Position numbers and translations under genes: made by a program
Shown here: positions 1-8,590 of the stretch, one piece after another
Layout of the letters: every line of letters begins with the position of its first letter
Numbering within the stretch: the stretch's first letter is position 1
Assembly: GCA_016198125.1 (NCBI GenBank)
Contig: JACQJG010000016.1
Span: 1-54,060 of the forward strand
Source: Candidatus Iainarchaeum sp.
GTDB taxonomy: Archaea; Iainarchaeota; Iainarchaeia; Iainarchaeales; VGJJ01
Direction of reading: 5' to 3'
DNA length: 54,060 bases
The notes under the pieces: generated by a model
Databases searched by the model: none
Seen by the model: only the letters and a program-made list of their open reading frames with translations
Told to the model about the DNA's origin: nothing

Positions 1-119
1 ACGGACCACTCGCCTACTGCGTAAACATCAATTCAAACGACCCCACCCAAGCAGAAGACCCCAACAAACCCGCCTGCTACTGCGCAAAAAAGAAACTACC
101 CCCACCCCCACCACCCTAA
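1..119 (+). CDS. C-terminal end of a Cys/Pro-rich secreted protein (partial)
   Basis: An open frame enters from the left edge (first full codon at base 3) and ends at TAA 117-119, giving 38 residues. They are rich in Asn, Asp and Cys, with a CYC motif, and end in a lysine cluster followed by six prolines. The same kind of end (closely spaced cysteines, then a run of prolines) occurs in the secreted protein at 29155-30837, so the two may share a C-terminal module. Function is unknown. It cannot be assessed further because the N-terminal part lies outside the window. Confidence 0.55.
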   Translation, partial: GPLAYCVNINSNDPTQAEDPNKPACYCAKKKLPPPPPP

Positions 120-162
120 CAACCTGCACGGATTACTTCCACCTAAACCCGCGCCAGGGTAC

Positions 163-171
163 CCTTAAATA
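163..171 (+). promoter_or_regulatory. TATA box for the beta-propeller gene
   Basis: CCTTAAATA lies about 33 nt before the ATG at 201. This is archaeal TATA-box spacing and predicts a very short leader of about 5-10 nt. Confidence 0.5.
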
Positions 172-200
172 CTTCTTTAATATTATCTCAAGCGGTTTTT

Positions 201-1583
201 ATGGCCGACGTGGGAATACGTTCAAAAGATACCATTGCCTTGATAATTGCGCTTGTGCTCATCATGGGAGTGGCCGTTGTGCTAGTGCAGGAAACCTCCA
301 CCCTTGCACTGGCAACCGCTCACCAGCCAGCTCCCACTCATTCAAATCCCTCTGCTTCCCCGGGGCCTGGGTTAAATCCGTCGTTTGACTCTGCCATCGT
401 AGTTGGAAGCACAGATTATAGCACTAACAGCATGCTTTCCCTTATTGACCTAGATACATTCGATGTGAAAAACATCCAGGTTAACGTAGCCCCGGAGTAT
501 TTTAAGGGGGTCAAAATACACCGTGGCAAAGAAAAGATTCATGCGTATGTACGCTCTGAAGGCTATTATAACGGGGATTACCATGCAAGCCTCCATGTAA
601 TAGACTTGAAAACTGGCGCTTACATAAAAAAAATGTGGTCAGGAAAGCATATCTCAAGTTTCAAGGAAACTCCGAATGGAAAATACCTCTTTCTGACTGA
701 TGGACTGGGGGGAGTTCATGTATTTAACACTGGTTCTGAAGAACTTGTAACAACCATCCAACTAAACCCCATAAACGTGACCTATGACCCCTATATGAAG
801 GTGGACTTTAGTTATGATAGCAAGTGGGCCTATGTTTTGGAAGTCAATGGAATAAGAGTTTCGGTTATTGATATAGAAACGTTCACTAAAGTAAAAGAAC
901 TCGCAACGAACTCTCCTGTTATTGTCAACATTGGCAGTTCTACTTTTGGGCTTGAAGCCCATGGAACCGATTTTTATTGGACGAACACGCATACATCAGA
1001 TTACTACAATTGCGGTCTTCAATATGGAGACGCAATTACAACCACTACTGGGGAATATTTGCCCTCTATTCCTTGTCCAACAGACACCGAATTGAGTGAC
1101 CTTGGACCTTATTTTTCTGGTTTTATTGCCATCAGTTCCTCTGAAATTTTTGGCCAGGACCCCGGCAACCTTGAACTGGTAAACGCGAGCGGCGCTGCCC
1201 CCACTAATCATTGTACGTTTTCCACTCCCAATGGAACGGCTGGGAAGAATTATATTGCAGGGGGTCTTTCATTCACGCCTGATTCGCAATACTTGTACTA
1301 TGTAATATGGAATGCTAAGCCACATCAAGTTGTTGCAGTCTATACCGCCAATTGCACGATCACCGGCATTGCATTCCCCCAAAACCAGAATCTGGGCCTT
1401 GGAGGCGGGGGCGTGGTTACTTTAGATGGTAAATACTATGCATTCACAATAAAGGAATATCCCCCCACTGAGAGTTCTTCAATAGCGTTTTTAAACACTG
1501 CAACAAGCCAAATAGACAAAACCATTCAATTGCCCCTCCCATTGCCAACGGCTATAGCCCTTGTTGGAGGAGAGGCGCAATGA
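201..1583 (+). CDS. Membrane-anchored extracellular beta-propeller-like protein
   Basis: 460 residues. An N-terminal hydrophobic helix at about residues 12-30, preceded by Arg/Lys, acts as signal or anchor and is followed by a Pro/Ser-rich linker at about 40-60. The rest reads as repeated beta-propeller blades of the YVTN/surface-layer type: recurrent segments of the form 'sLIDLDTFDVKNI', 'HVIDLKTGAYIK', 'vfNTGSEELVTTI', 'VIDIETFTKVKEL' and 'IAFLNTATSQIDKTI' come about every 40-50 residues. This suggests an exported surface or binding protein. No catalytic motif was seen. It has its own promoter and is not part of the downstream amine operon. The product class is inferred from repeat pattern only. 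Confidence 0.7.
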   Translation: MADVGIRSKDTIALIIALVLIMGVAVVLVQETSTLALATAHQPAPTHSNPSASPGPGLNPSFDSAIVVGSTDYSTNSMLSLIDLDTFDVKNIQVNVAPEYFKGVKIHRGKEKIHAYVRSEGYYNGDYHASLHVIDLKTGAYIKKMWSGKHISSFKETPNGKYLFLTDGLGGVHVFNTGSEELVTTIQLNPINVTYDPYMKVDFSYDSKWAYVLEVNGIRVSVIDIETFTKVKELATNSPVIVNIGSSTFGLEAHGTDFYWTNTHTSDYYNCGLQYGDAITTTTGEYLPSIPCPTDTELSDLGPYFSGFIAISSSEIFGQDPGNLELVNASGAAPTNHCTFSTPNGTAGKNYIAGGLSFTPDSQYLYYVIWNAKPHQVVAVYTANCTITGIAFPQNQNLGLGGGGVVTLDGKYYAFTIKEYPPTESSSIAFLNTATSQIDKTIQLPLPLPTAIALVGGEAQ

Positions 1584-1606
1584 CAAACGACCCTGTTTTG
1601 GGCAAG

Positions 1607-1616
1607 CCTTAAATAG
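1607..1616 (+). promoter_or_regulatory. TATA box of the amine-catabolism operon
   Basis: CCTTAAATAG lies about 25 nt before the GTG at 1637. With normal archaeal spacing, transcription would begin at or next to the start codon, so the operon mRNA is probably leaderless. This supports GTG 1637 as the first start. Confidence 0.5.
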
Positions 1617-1636
1617 AAAAGCAAGGTAATGCCTTT

Positions 1637-3145
1637 GTGAATAGTGTGGCTAAAACGTACCAGTTATTTATCAACGCCAAATGGGTAAAGCCTGCCTCGC
1701 GAAAATGGAATTCCATAAAAAGCCCGGCAGATGGAAGGACGTTGGCGCGCGTGGCTGTGGGAAATGAAAAGGACGCGCAAAAGGCCATTGGAGTCGCGCG
1801 CAAGGCGTTTGATTCAGGGGTTTGGAGCGGTAAAACGCCTGGAGAGCGGAGCACGGTTTTGCTCAGGCTTGCAGACCTGCTTGAAAAGAACACTCCACGC
1901 CTGGCCAAATTGGAGAGTTTGAACCAGGGAAAAACCATCAAACAGTCTTTGGAATCGGATTTTCCTTTCAGCGTGGACAACATTCGTTTTTTTGCGGGAA
2001 TGTCGCGCAACTTGGAAGGAAAAGCGGCTGCTGAATATGCAGGATTTGGAACAAGTTATTTGCGTCGTGAGCCCATTGGGGTTGTTGCGTGCATTGTTCC
2101 GTGGAATTATCCGTTGTTCATTGCAGTATGGCAAGGCATTCCCGCGCTGGCCATGGGAAACACCGTGGTGGTAAAGCCTGCGAGTCATACTCCAATCACG
2201 TTGCTGGAGTTTGCGGATTTAACTGCGCAGGCAGGCATCCCGCCGGGCGTTTTCAATGTAATTACAGGGCCCGGAGAAGTGATTGGAACCGAGCTTGCGT
2301 CCAATCCAAACGTGGACATGGTTGCAGTCACGGGAGACATTGAAACAGGAAAAAAAGTCATGGCCAAAGCCGCTGGAACGCTAAAAAAAGTGCACCTGGA
2401 ATTGGGAGGCAAAGCGCCTTTCATTGTATTGGACGATGCCGATCTGGATGCGGCAAGCGAGGGCGCTGTAGTGGGGGGTTTCATTAACGGCGGGCAGGAC
2501 TGCACGGCTGCCGCAAGGCTTTATGTGCATGAACGCGTGCACAAAAAGTTTGTGCAGTTGCTCGTGCAAAAAGCCAGGCGCATGCGCGTGGGGCATTCAT
2601 TGAACAAAGGTACAGACCTTGGGCCGCTGGTGAGCGAAACTCATTTGGAACGCGTGCAATCGTTCATTGAAACAGGAAAAAGGGAAGGGGCTAAACTCGC
2701 GTTGGGGGGAATGCGTTCAACGGATAAATTATTGGCCAAAGGAAATTATTTGATGCCTACTATTCTAATGAATGTAAAACAGCATTCAACGGTGTGCCAA
2801 AAGGAAATTTTTGGACCGGTACTTGCAGTGCTGAAATTCAAATCAGACGAGGAGGTTGTGCGCATGGCCAATGATGTAAAGTATGGACTTGCAGGCTCCA
2901 TTTGGGGAAAGGACATTACGCGCATTACACGCATGGCAAACAGGCTGCGCTTTGGAGAGGTTTGGATTAACGACCACGGCATTCTTGCAAGCGAAATGCC
3001 CCATGGGGGGTACAAGATGAGCGGGAGCGGAAGGGATTTGAGCGCGTATGCATTGGAAGAGTTCACGCAGCTCAAACACGTGTATGTTGACTTGACGGGA
3101 AAAAAAAGAAAGCCATGGTATTACACCGTGTATGGGAAAAAGTGA
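1637..3145 (+). CDS. patD: Aldehyde dehydrogenase, probable gamma-aminobutyraldehyde dehydrogenase (PatD type)
   Basis: 502 residues, normal length for an NAD(P)-dependent aldehyde dehydrogenase. Visible features are the cofactor-fold motif PWNYP, the general base Glu255 in LELGGKAP, and the nucleophile Cys289 in GGQDCTAA. The C-terminal region has EIFGP and SEMPHGGYKMSGSGRD. GQDCTAA and the SEMPHGG...SGxGxD...YxLEEFT stretch are characteristic of bacterial 4-aminobutanal dehydrogenase (YdcW/PatD), which oxidises the aldehyde made from putrescine to GABA. It is first in an operon with two class III aminotransferases and a second ALDH, which fits that role. Start GTG 1637 is chosen because the TATA box implies leaderless transcription there. 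Substrate could instead be a related omega-aminoaldehyde such as 5-aminopentanal. Confidence 0.85.
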   Translation: MNSVAKTYQLFINAKWVKPASRKWNSIKSPADGRTLARVAVGNEKDAQKAIGVARKAFDSGVWSGKTPGERSTVLLRLADLLEKNTPRLAKLESLNQGKTIKQSLESDFPFSVDNIRFFAGMSRNLEGKAAAEYAGFGTSYLRREPIGVVACIVPWNYPLFIAVWQGIPALAMGNTVVVKPASHTPITLLEFADLTAQAGIPPGVFNVITGPGEVIGTELASNPNVDMVAVTGDIETGKKVMAKAAGTLKKVHLELGGKAPFIVLDDADLDAASEGAVVGGFINGGQDCTAAARLYVHERVHKKFVQLLVQKARRMRVGHSLNKGTDLGPLVSETHLERVQSFIETGKREGAKLALGGMRSTDKLLAKGNYLMPTILMNVKQHSTVCQKEIFGPVLAVLKFKSDEEVVRMANDVKYGLAGSIWGKDITRITRMANRLRFGEVWINDHGILASEMPHGGYKMSGSGRDLSAYALEEFTQLKHVYVDLTGKKRKPWYYTVYGKK

Positions 3146-3150
3146 GCGTT

Positions 3151-4491
3151 ATGGGGGTTATTCGCATTCGCACAAAAATTCCCGGGCCTAAAAGTACTGC
3201 ATTGATTCGTGTGCGCAATGAAAGCGTTTCACATGCAACGTTTGGCGCAATTCCCATTTTTGTAAAACGCGCGCAGGGCGCGCGCGTGGAAGACGTGGAT
3301 GGAAATTCTTTCATTGATTTTACCGGAGGATTGGGCGCCAACAATGTGGGGCATTGCAATCCACGAGTAGTGAAAGCCGTTAAGGCGCAGGCTGACAGGG
3401 TTTTGCACACGGATTTCAGCGTGACCATGTATGAATCCTATGTGCGCCTTGCACGCGCGCTATGCAAAGCAGCGCCTGGGAAATCCGAAAAAAAGGCCAT
3501 GTTTTTTAATTCCGGGGCAGAGGCCGTGGAGAACGCGCTCAAAGTGGCGCGGTACAATACCGGAAGGCCTGGAATCATTTGCCTGGAAAACGCGTTTCAT
3601 GGAAGGACCAACATGCTCCTAACGCTCACAAGCAAGTTTTACCCGTACAAGAAAGGCTTTGGGCCGTATGCAGAAGAAGTGTACAGGCTTGAATTCCCGG
3701 ACGTGTACAGGCGCCCGGAGCACTTGAGCGAAAAAGAGTTTGTGGATTACCACATTGAACAGGCAAAGGAATTTTTTGTAGACAACACAAGTGAAAGCAA
3801 TACGGCCTGCCTGGTCATGGAACCCGTGCAAGGTGAAGGGGGCTTTAATATTCCGCCAAAAAAATGGGTGCAGTTTCTGTACCGGCATTGCAGGGAAAAC
3901 GGAGTTCTTTTCATTTCAGATGAAGTCCAAACAGGTTTTGGCAGGACTGGAAAAATGTGGGGCATTGAGCACTTTGAAATTGAGCCGGACATTGTCACCA
4001 TGGCCAAGTCCATTGCTGGAGGCCTGCCGTTGGGGGCTGTAGTGGCGCGCAAACATTTAATGGACCATGTCCATGTCTCGGGCCTTGGCACCACGTTTGG
4101 CGGAAATCCACTTGCATGCGCCGCAGGCGTGGCAGTGCTGGAAGAATTCAGGCAAAAAAAACTGTTGCGCCGCGCCCAGGAAATTGGAAAAATAACCCTG
4201 AAACGCTTCAAGGAATGGGAGGAATGCTCTCCCATCGTTGGAAATGCGCGTGGAATAGGGGCCATGAATGCCATTGAACTGGTGAAAGACAAGGAATCCA
4301 AAGAACCCAACAAGGAAGCCGTTGGAAAAATAATCAAGTATTGTTATGAGCGAGGCGTGTTGCTGCTTTCCGCAGGCATGCACGGCCAGGTCATTCGTAC
4401 TCTAATGCCACTGGTCATTACAAGAGAAGAATTGGCGGAAGGCTTGGATGTACTGGAGGAAGCTGTTTTTCGCATGGGGGGCAAAAAGTGA
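3151..4491 (+). CDS. gabT: Class III aminotransferase, probable 4-aminobutyrate aminotransferase
   Basis: 446 residues from ATG 3151, five bases after the stop of the upstream ALDH gene. It is a PLP-dependent fold-type I enzyme: NSGAEAVENALK binds phosphate, FHGR lies in the substrate lobe, SDEVQTGFGRTG contains the PLP-ring aspartate, and the Schiff-base lysine is Lys286 in MAKSIAGGLPLG. C-terminal GTTFGGNPLACAA is typical of GabT-like omega-aminotransferases. Probable reaction: GABA + 2-oxoglutarate (or pyruvate) -> succinate semialdehyde + amino acid, i.e. the third step of putrescine breakdown. Its last bases overlap the next gene as GTGA. The sequence alone does not exclude ornithine, acetylornithine or 5-aminovalerate as substrate; the assignment rests on family resemblance plus context. 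Confidence 0.8.
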   Translation: MGVIRIRTKIPGPKSTALIRVRNESVSHATFGAIPIFVKRAQGARVEDVDGNSFIDFTGGLGANNVGHCNPRVVKAVKAQADRVLHTDFSVTMYESYVRLARALCKAAPGKSEKKAMFFNSGAEAVENALKVARYNTGRPGIICLENAFHGRTNMLLTLTSKFYPYKKGFGPYAEEVYRLEFPDVYRRPEHLSEKEFVDYHIEQAKEFFVDNTSESNTACLVMEPVQGEGGFNIPPKKWVQFLYRHCRENGVLFISDEVQTGFGRTGKMWGIEHFEIEPDIVTMAKSIAGGLPLGAVVARKHLMDHVHVSGLGTTFGGNPLACAAGVAVLEEFRQKKLLRRAQEIGKITLKRFKEWEECSPIVGNARGIGAMNAIELVKDKESKEPNKEAVGKIIKYCYERGVLLLSAGMHGQVIRTLMPLVITREELAEGLDVLEEAVFRMGGKK

Positions 4492-5660
4492 GCAAAATTG
4501 CAGTAGTGGGGGGAACGGGGAGCATGGGCAGGGTCATTGTGCGCGATTTAATGGAAACTGCGCACGGGCATGAAATCATTGTCATTGGAAGAGACAAGAA
4601 AAGAATTGCCAACGCTTTAAAGTCTTACAGGAAAAAAAACGTCCTTGGAAGGCTCGGCGATGCGTCCCATTCAAAGGCGCTTGCACGCGCATTGAAAGGG
4701 TGCAAGGTGTGCATAAACGCGGCACAATACGAGTTGAATGTGAATGTGATGCGCGCGTGCATTAAAGCAAAATGCCATTACCTGGACTTGGGGGGCTTGT
4801 TTCACATGACGCGCAGGCAGTTAAAACTGCATGGAACGTTTAAGCGTGCAGGACTGCTTGGCATTTTGGGCATGGGGGCAGCGCCTGGAATTACAAACAT
4901 GCTGGCGTGGGAGGCTTCAAAAAAATTGGACACGGTAGAACGTGTTCACATCCGCGTGGGAGGCAGGGATTTCACAAAAGCAGGGAATGAAGTGCCTTTA
5001 GTATTTGCGTACTCCATTCAGACCCTACTCGAAGAGCATTCAAAAAAGCCCATGGTATTTGAACGTGGAAAGTTTAAGGAGGTATTGCCGCGCACGGGAA
5101 TGGAATCCTATGCATTTCCAGCGCCCATTGGAAGACTCAAAGCCCTGCACACTCTTCACTCGGAAGTGGCCACGCTCCCGGTATCCTTGAAAAAGAAAGG
5201 CATTCGTGCATGCAATTTTAAGATTGCGTTTTCAGAAGACTTTGAGCAAAAAGTAGGCGCGCTCGCAGAACTGGGTTTTGCTTCGCTTGAACCCATAAAA
5301 ACCCGAGGAATATACATAACCCCGATGGAATTTTCAGTTAAAGTCCTTTCCCGGTTGCCCAAACCCAAAACGTGCCCGGTGGATGTGGAAGTGTTGCGTG
5401 CCGAGGTCATTGGAAAAAGAAAAAAGAAGCAGGTGCGCGTGCTTGCCGATGCCTGGGCGCATTCTTCCCCCAAATGGTGTTTTTATGCCGGGGACGTGGA
5501 CACCGGATACCCTATTTCCATTGCAGCCCAAATGGTGGCAGATGATTTGATTTGTGCAGCAGGCGTTTTCCCGCCTGAACTCATCGTGCCTGCCAAGCCT
5601 TTTTTCAGGGAATTGAAAGAACGCGGAATCAGGGTTTCCATGCGGGTAGGGCGTGCATGA
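4488..5660 (+). CDS. Saccharopine-dehydrogenase-like oxidoreductase
   Basis: 390 residues from GTG 4488, overlapping the aminotransferase stop (GTGA). The N-terminus is a Rossmann NAD(P)-binding domain with VVGGTGSMG at residues 6-14. Then come an acidic/Arg pair (IGRDKKR), INAAQYELN, YLDLGG and GMGAAPGITN, the layout of the saccharopine dehydrogenase/reductase family (also carboxynorspermidine dehydrogenase and related enzymes). The C-terminus ends with the family-typical GVFPPEL...F...LKERGIRVSM. These enzymes reductively couple an aldehyde to an amine, or the reverse. Inside an operon that appears to make 4-aminobutanal and succinate semialdehyde, it may form or cleave an amine-aldehyde conjugate. 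That role is inference; a lysine/saccharopine role is the alternative. Confidence 0.75.
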   Translation: MSKIAVVGGTGSMGRVIVRDLMETAHGHEIIVIGRDKKRIANALKSYRKKNVLGRLGDASHSKALARALKGCKVCINAAQYELNVNVMRACIKAKCHYLDLGGLFHMTRRQLKLHGTFKRAGLLGILGMGAAPGITNMLAWEASKKLDTVERVHIRVGGRDFTKAGNEVPLVFAYSIQTLLEEHSKKPMVFERGKFKEVLPRTGMESYAFPAPIGRLKALHTLHSEVATLPVSLKKKGIRACNFKIAFSEDFEQKVGALAELGFASLEPIKTRGIYITPMEFSVKVLSRLPKPKTCPVDVEVLRAEVIGKRKKKQVRVLADAWAHSSPKWCFYAGDVDTGYPISIAAQMVADDLICAAGVFPPELIVPAKPFFRELKERGIRVSMRVGRA

Positions 5661-5661
5661 C

Positions 5662-7029
5662 ATGACTTCCTACATTGAATCAATGAATCCTGCCACTGGA
5701 AGGCTGATCAAAAAATATTCCCTTGCTTCCCAGGCCAAGCAGCGCACCGTGCTCCGATTGGCCCGGCGTGCAGGGAGGCACTGGAAAAAAATTCCTTTCA
5801 CGCGCAGGCACGCGCTCCTGAAAAAACTGGCCCTGCGCCTGCGCGCGCGCAAAGACCGTTTGGCGCGCTTGATTTCACTTGAAATGGGCAAACCCGTCAT
5901 GGAGGCGCGCAGTGAAATTGAAAAGTGTGCGTGGGCATGTGAATATTATGCGGAAAACAGCGAAGCGTTTTTGCATTCCATGGATGTTTCAACGGATGCA
6001 AAAAAAAGCTTTGTACGGTTTGATCCGTTGGGGGTTATTCTTGGAGTCATGCCGTGGAATTTTCCTTTTTGGCAGGTGTTTCGCTTTTCCGTTCCCTGTT
6101 TGGCTGCAGGGAACACAGTAATAGTAAAACATTCCAGCACGGTGCCTGGTTGTGCCATTGAAATTGAAAAGACTTTTTTTGCTTCGGGTTTTCCGCGGGG
6201 CGTGTACCAGAACGTGGTTACGGATGCAAAAGGCATTTCATGGTTCATCCCCAACGTTCAAGGCGTTTCGCTCACTGGAAGCGTGGAAGCAGGAAGGATG
6301 ATTGGCCAGCAGGCCGGGTTTCACTTGAAACCAATAGTATTGGAATTGGGGGGTTCTGACCCTTTTGTGGTGATGGGAGACGCAGATGTGAATAAAGCAT
6401 GTCAAGGCGCGGTAAAAGGGCGCTTTGTGAACGGCGGTCAAAGCTGCATTGCCGCCAAGCGGTTCATTGTGGTAAGGAAAAAATACAAGGCCTTTGTTCA
6501 AAACCTTGTCAGATTGGTACGGCAATTAAGGGTTGGAAGCCCTTTGAATGCTGCCACTCAAATAGGCCCGCTGGCAGGAAAAGCCATACTTGAAAACCTT
6601 GAACGCCAGGTCCTTGCTTCTACCCATCTGGGCGCGCGCATTGCATGCGGAGGATTTCGCTGGCCAGGCCCTGGTTTTTTTTATGCGCCCACTGTTTTAA
6701 CTCACGTGAAAAAAAACATGCCGGTGTGGAATGAAGAAACGTTTGGACCTGTTCTTCCAATCCTGCGTGTGCGCAGTGACAAGGAAGCATTGCGCGCAGC
6801 CAATGAAACGCGTTTTGGGCTGGGGGCAAGCCTTTGGACTGCCCATACAAAAAAGGCCCTGGAATGGGTAGAAGAAGTGGAAGCAGGATTTGTGGCCATC
6901 AACGGCACAGTGGTTTCAGACCCGCGCCTTCCTTTTGGCGGCATTAAAGACTCGGGCATGGGCAGGGAACTTGGGCTGTGGGGAGTTAGGTCGTTTGCGA
7001 ACGTTAAAACGGTGGTTGTTCATGGCTGA
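5662..7029 (+). CDS. sad: Aldehyde dehydrogenase, probable succinate-semialdehyde dehydrogenase
   Basis: 455 residues from ATG 5662, one base after the upstream stop; an in-frame GTG at 5653 is the alternative. It resembles the short SSADH group (Sad/YneI, about 460 residues) in starting directly at SMNPATG. Features: PWNFPFWQ, general base Glu228 in LELGGSDPF, nucleophile Cys262 in GGQSCIAAKR, and the ETFGPVLP and LPFGGIKDSGMGRELG C-terminal motifs. Expected reaction: succinate semialdehyde + NAD(P)+ -> succinate, the last step of GABA breakdown. NAD versus NADP preference cannot be read from the sequence. The next gene starts inside its last codons (8-base overlap), so translation is coupled. 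Confidence 0.8.
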   Translation: MTSYIESMNPATGRLIKKYSLASQAKQRTVLRLARRAGRHWKKIPFTRRHALLKKLALRLRARKDRLARLISLEMGKPVMEARSEIEKCAWACEYYAENSEAFLHSMDVSTDAKKSFVRFDPLGVILGVMPWNFPFWQVFRFSVPCLAAGNTVIVKHSSTVPGCAIEIEKTFFASGFPRGVYQNVVTDAKGISWFIPNVQGVSLTGSVEAGRMIGQQAGFHLKPIVLELGGSDPFVVMGDADVNKACQGAVKGRFVNGGQSCIAAKRFIVVRKKYKAFVQNLVRLVRQLRVGSPLNAATQIGPLAGKAILENLERQVLASTHLGARIACGGFRWPGPGFFYAPTVLTHVKKNMPVWNEETFGPVLPILRVRSDKEALRAANETRFGLGASLWTAHTKKALEWVEEVEAGFVAINGTVVSDPRLPFGGIKDSGMGRELGLWGVRSFANVKTVVVHG

Positions 7030-8527
7030 TTCACAAAACGCTGTGGAAAAATCGGACGAGAAAATCATTCAAAAATGCGTGTTAAAATCCAAGGTCTTGT
7101 TTGACAAGACGCTGAAAAAAGAAGCGTATGTGTGCTCGCGGTTCACGCAAAAAGACATTATGCGGACAGCCAAAGCATACCTGGAAATCATTCACTGCAG
7201 GCAGTTGAATGCGTCCATGAAACGCAACGTGCTCCAGCACACCGTTGAAAACCTGTACAATTACTACAACAAAGGGTACTTGGAATACCGAAAGTCTGTT
7301 ACTGAAGCAGGAGACTTTGCGGCCATTGAATGGGAAGGCAGAGGAAGCATCATCAAAGACCTGTTCGGGCGCACGTACATTGACATGCTCGGAGGATACG
7401 GCATTTACAATGCAGGCATCCGGCACCCTGAAATTGTCGGCGCCGTGCGCGCCCAGCTTGAACGCATGCCCTTGAATTCGCAGGAACTCCTTGAACCCCT
7501 GCGCGGGGGTTTGGCGCAAATCCTGGCAGAACTCGCGCCCGGAGACTTGCAGGGCGCATTCTTCATCAACAATGGAACGGATGCCGTAGAAGGCGCGTTA
7601 AAACTGGCGCGCTTGTACACGGGAAAGCCCGGGTTTATTTCAACGTTGAATGGCTTTCACGGAAAATCCATGGGATCGCTTTCCCTCATGGGGAAGACTG
7701 TTTACAGAAAACCCTTTGAACCCCTATTGGATCACGTGCACTTTGTTCCATTTGGAAATGCACGCGCACTGGAAGAGGAGTTTGAAAAATTGGAGGACGT
7801 TGGAGAAGAAGTTGGCGCGTTTGTGGTAGAACCTGTGCAGGGAGAAGCAGGCATCATTGTCCCGCCAGACAATTACCTTCCGCGCGTGCGAAGGATTTGC
7901 TCCAAGCACAAAGCCCTCCTCATATTAGACGAAGTGCAGACAGGCATGGGGCGCACGGGAAAAATGTTTGCATGCGAGCACTACAATGTTGTACCGGACA
8001 TTCTGTGTTTGGGAAAAAGTTTGGGCGGGGGAGTAATGCCCTTGTCTGCATTCATGGCTTCCAGCAGGGCGTGGTCCAAGCTGGAGGACAACCCTTTCAT
8101 CCACACGTCCACTTTTGGGGGAAACGCGCTGGCGTGCGCGGCAGGCATTGCAGGCATTCACGTGCTCTTAAAAGAACGCCTACCAGAGGCTGCTGAACAA
8201 AAAGGTTCCTGGTTGCTGGAACGCCTGCGCAGAATTCACGCCCGGCACAAGGACCTTATCCTTGACGTGCGGGGCAAGGGTTTGATGATTGGAGTAGAAT
8301 TCCACACGAATGAAACAGGGTATGCCGTGGCCGCGGAATTGTTTCACCGGGGAATACTGGTGGCAGGCACTTTAATCAGCGCAAAAACCATCCGATTGGA
8401 GCCCGCACTGAACATTCCCCAAGAGTTATTGAGCACGTTCCTGAACCGGTTTGAGCGTGCGCTAAAAGCAGTTAAAGCCCAAAAAACAGGTCCTGCGCTC
8501 AAAAAACAAGAGCACGTGAAAACATGA
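7022..8527 (+). CDS. patA: Class III aminotransferase, probable putrescine aminotransferase (PatA type)
   Basis: 501 residues from ATG 7022, overlapping the SSADH gene by 8 bases. From about residue 80 onward it follows bacterial putrescine aminotransferase (PatA/YgjG) almost block for block: YLEYRKSVT, GGYGIYNAG, LNSQELLEPLR, NNGTDAVEGALK, FHGKSMGSLS, YRKPFEPLL, LDEVQTGMGRTGKMFACEH, Schiff-base Lys332 in CLGKSLGGGVMP, TSTFGGNALACAA, and VAGTLISAKTIRLEP. PatA transfers an amino group from putrescine (also cadaverine) to 2-oxoglutarate, giving 4-aminobutanal, the substrate of the first gene in the operon. The N-terminal ~75 residues are longer than in E. coli PatA. The C-terminus has a lysine-rich tail. 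Function is well supported by sequence and context. Confidence 0.88.
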   Translation: MADSQNAVEKSDEKIIQKCVLKSKVLFDKTLKKEAYVCSRFTQKDIMRTAKAYLEIIHCRQLNASMKRNVLQHTVENLYNYYNKGYLEYRKSVTEAGDFAAIEWEGRGSIIKDLFGRTYIDMLGGYGIYNAGIRHPEIVGAVRAQLERMPLNSQELLEPLRGGLAQILAELAPGDLQGAFFINNGTDAVEGALKLARLYTGKPGFISTLNGFHGKSMGSLSLMGKTVYRKPFEPLLDHVHFVPFGNARALEEEFEKLEDVGEEVGAFVVEPVQGEAGIIVPPDNYLPRVRRICSKHKALLILDEVQTGMGRTGKMFACEHYNVVPDILCLGKSLGGGVMPLSAFMASSRAWSKLEDNPFIHTSTFGGNALACAAGIAGIHVLLKERLPEAAEQKGSWLLERLRRIHARHKDLILDVRGKGLMIGVEFHTNETGYAVAAELFHRGILVAGTLISAKTIRLEPALNIPQELLSTFLNRFERALKAVKAQKTGPALKKQEHVKT

Positions 8528-8590
8528 ACGCCTAGTAAGGGATATGCACGAAAGTGTCTATTTATGGATAAACAAAAAAAAACTGGGCTT

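Noticed and set aside
3115-3150. Upstream in-frame start extending the GABA aminotransferase by 12 residues
   Set aside because: It would overlap the upstream ALDH gene, and the extra residues do not resemble the family; ATG 3151 lies just after the ALDH stop.
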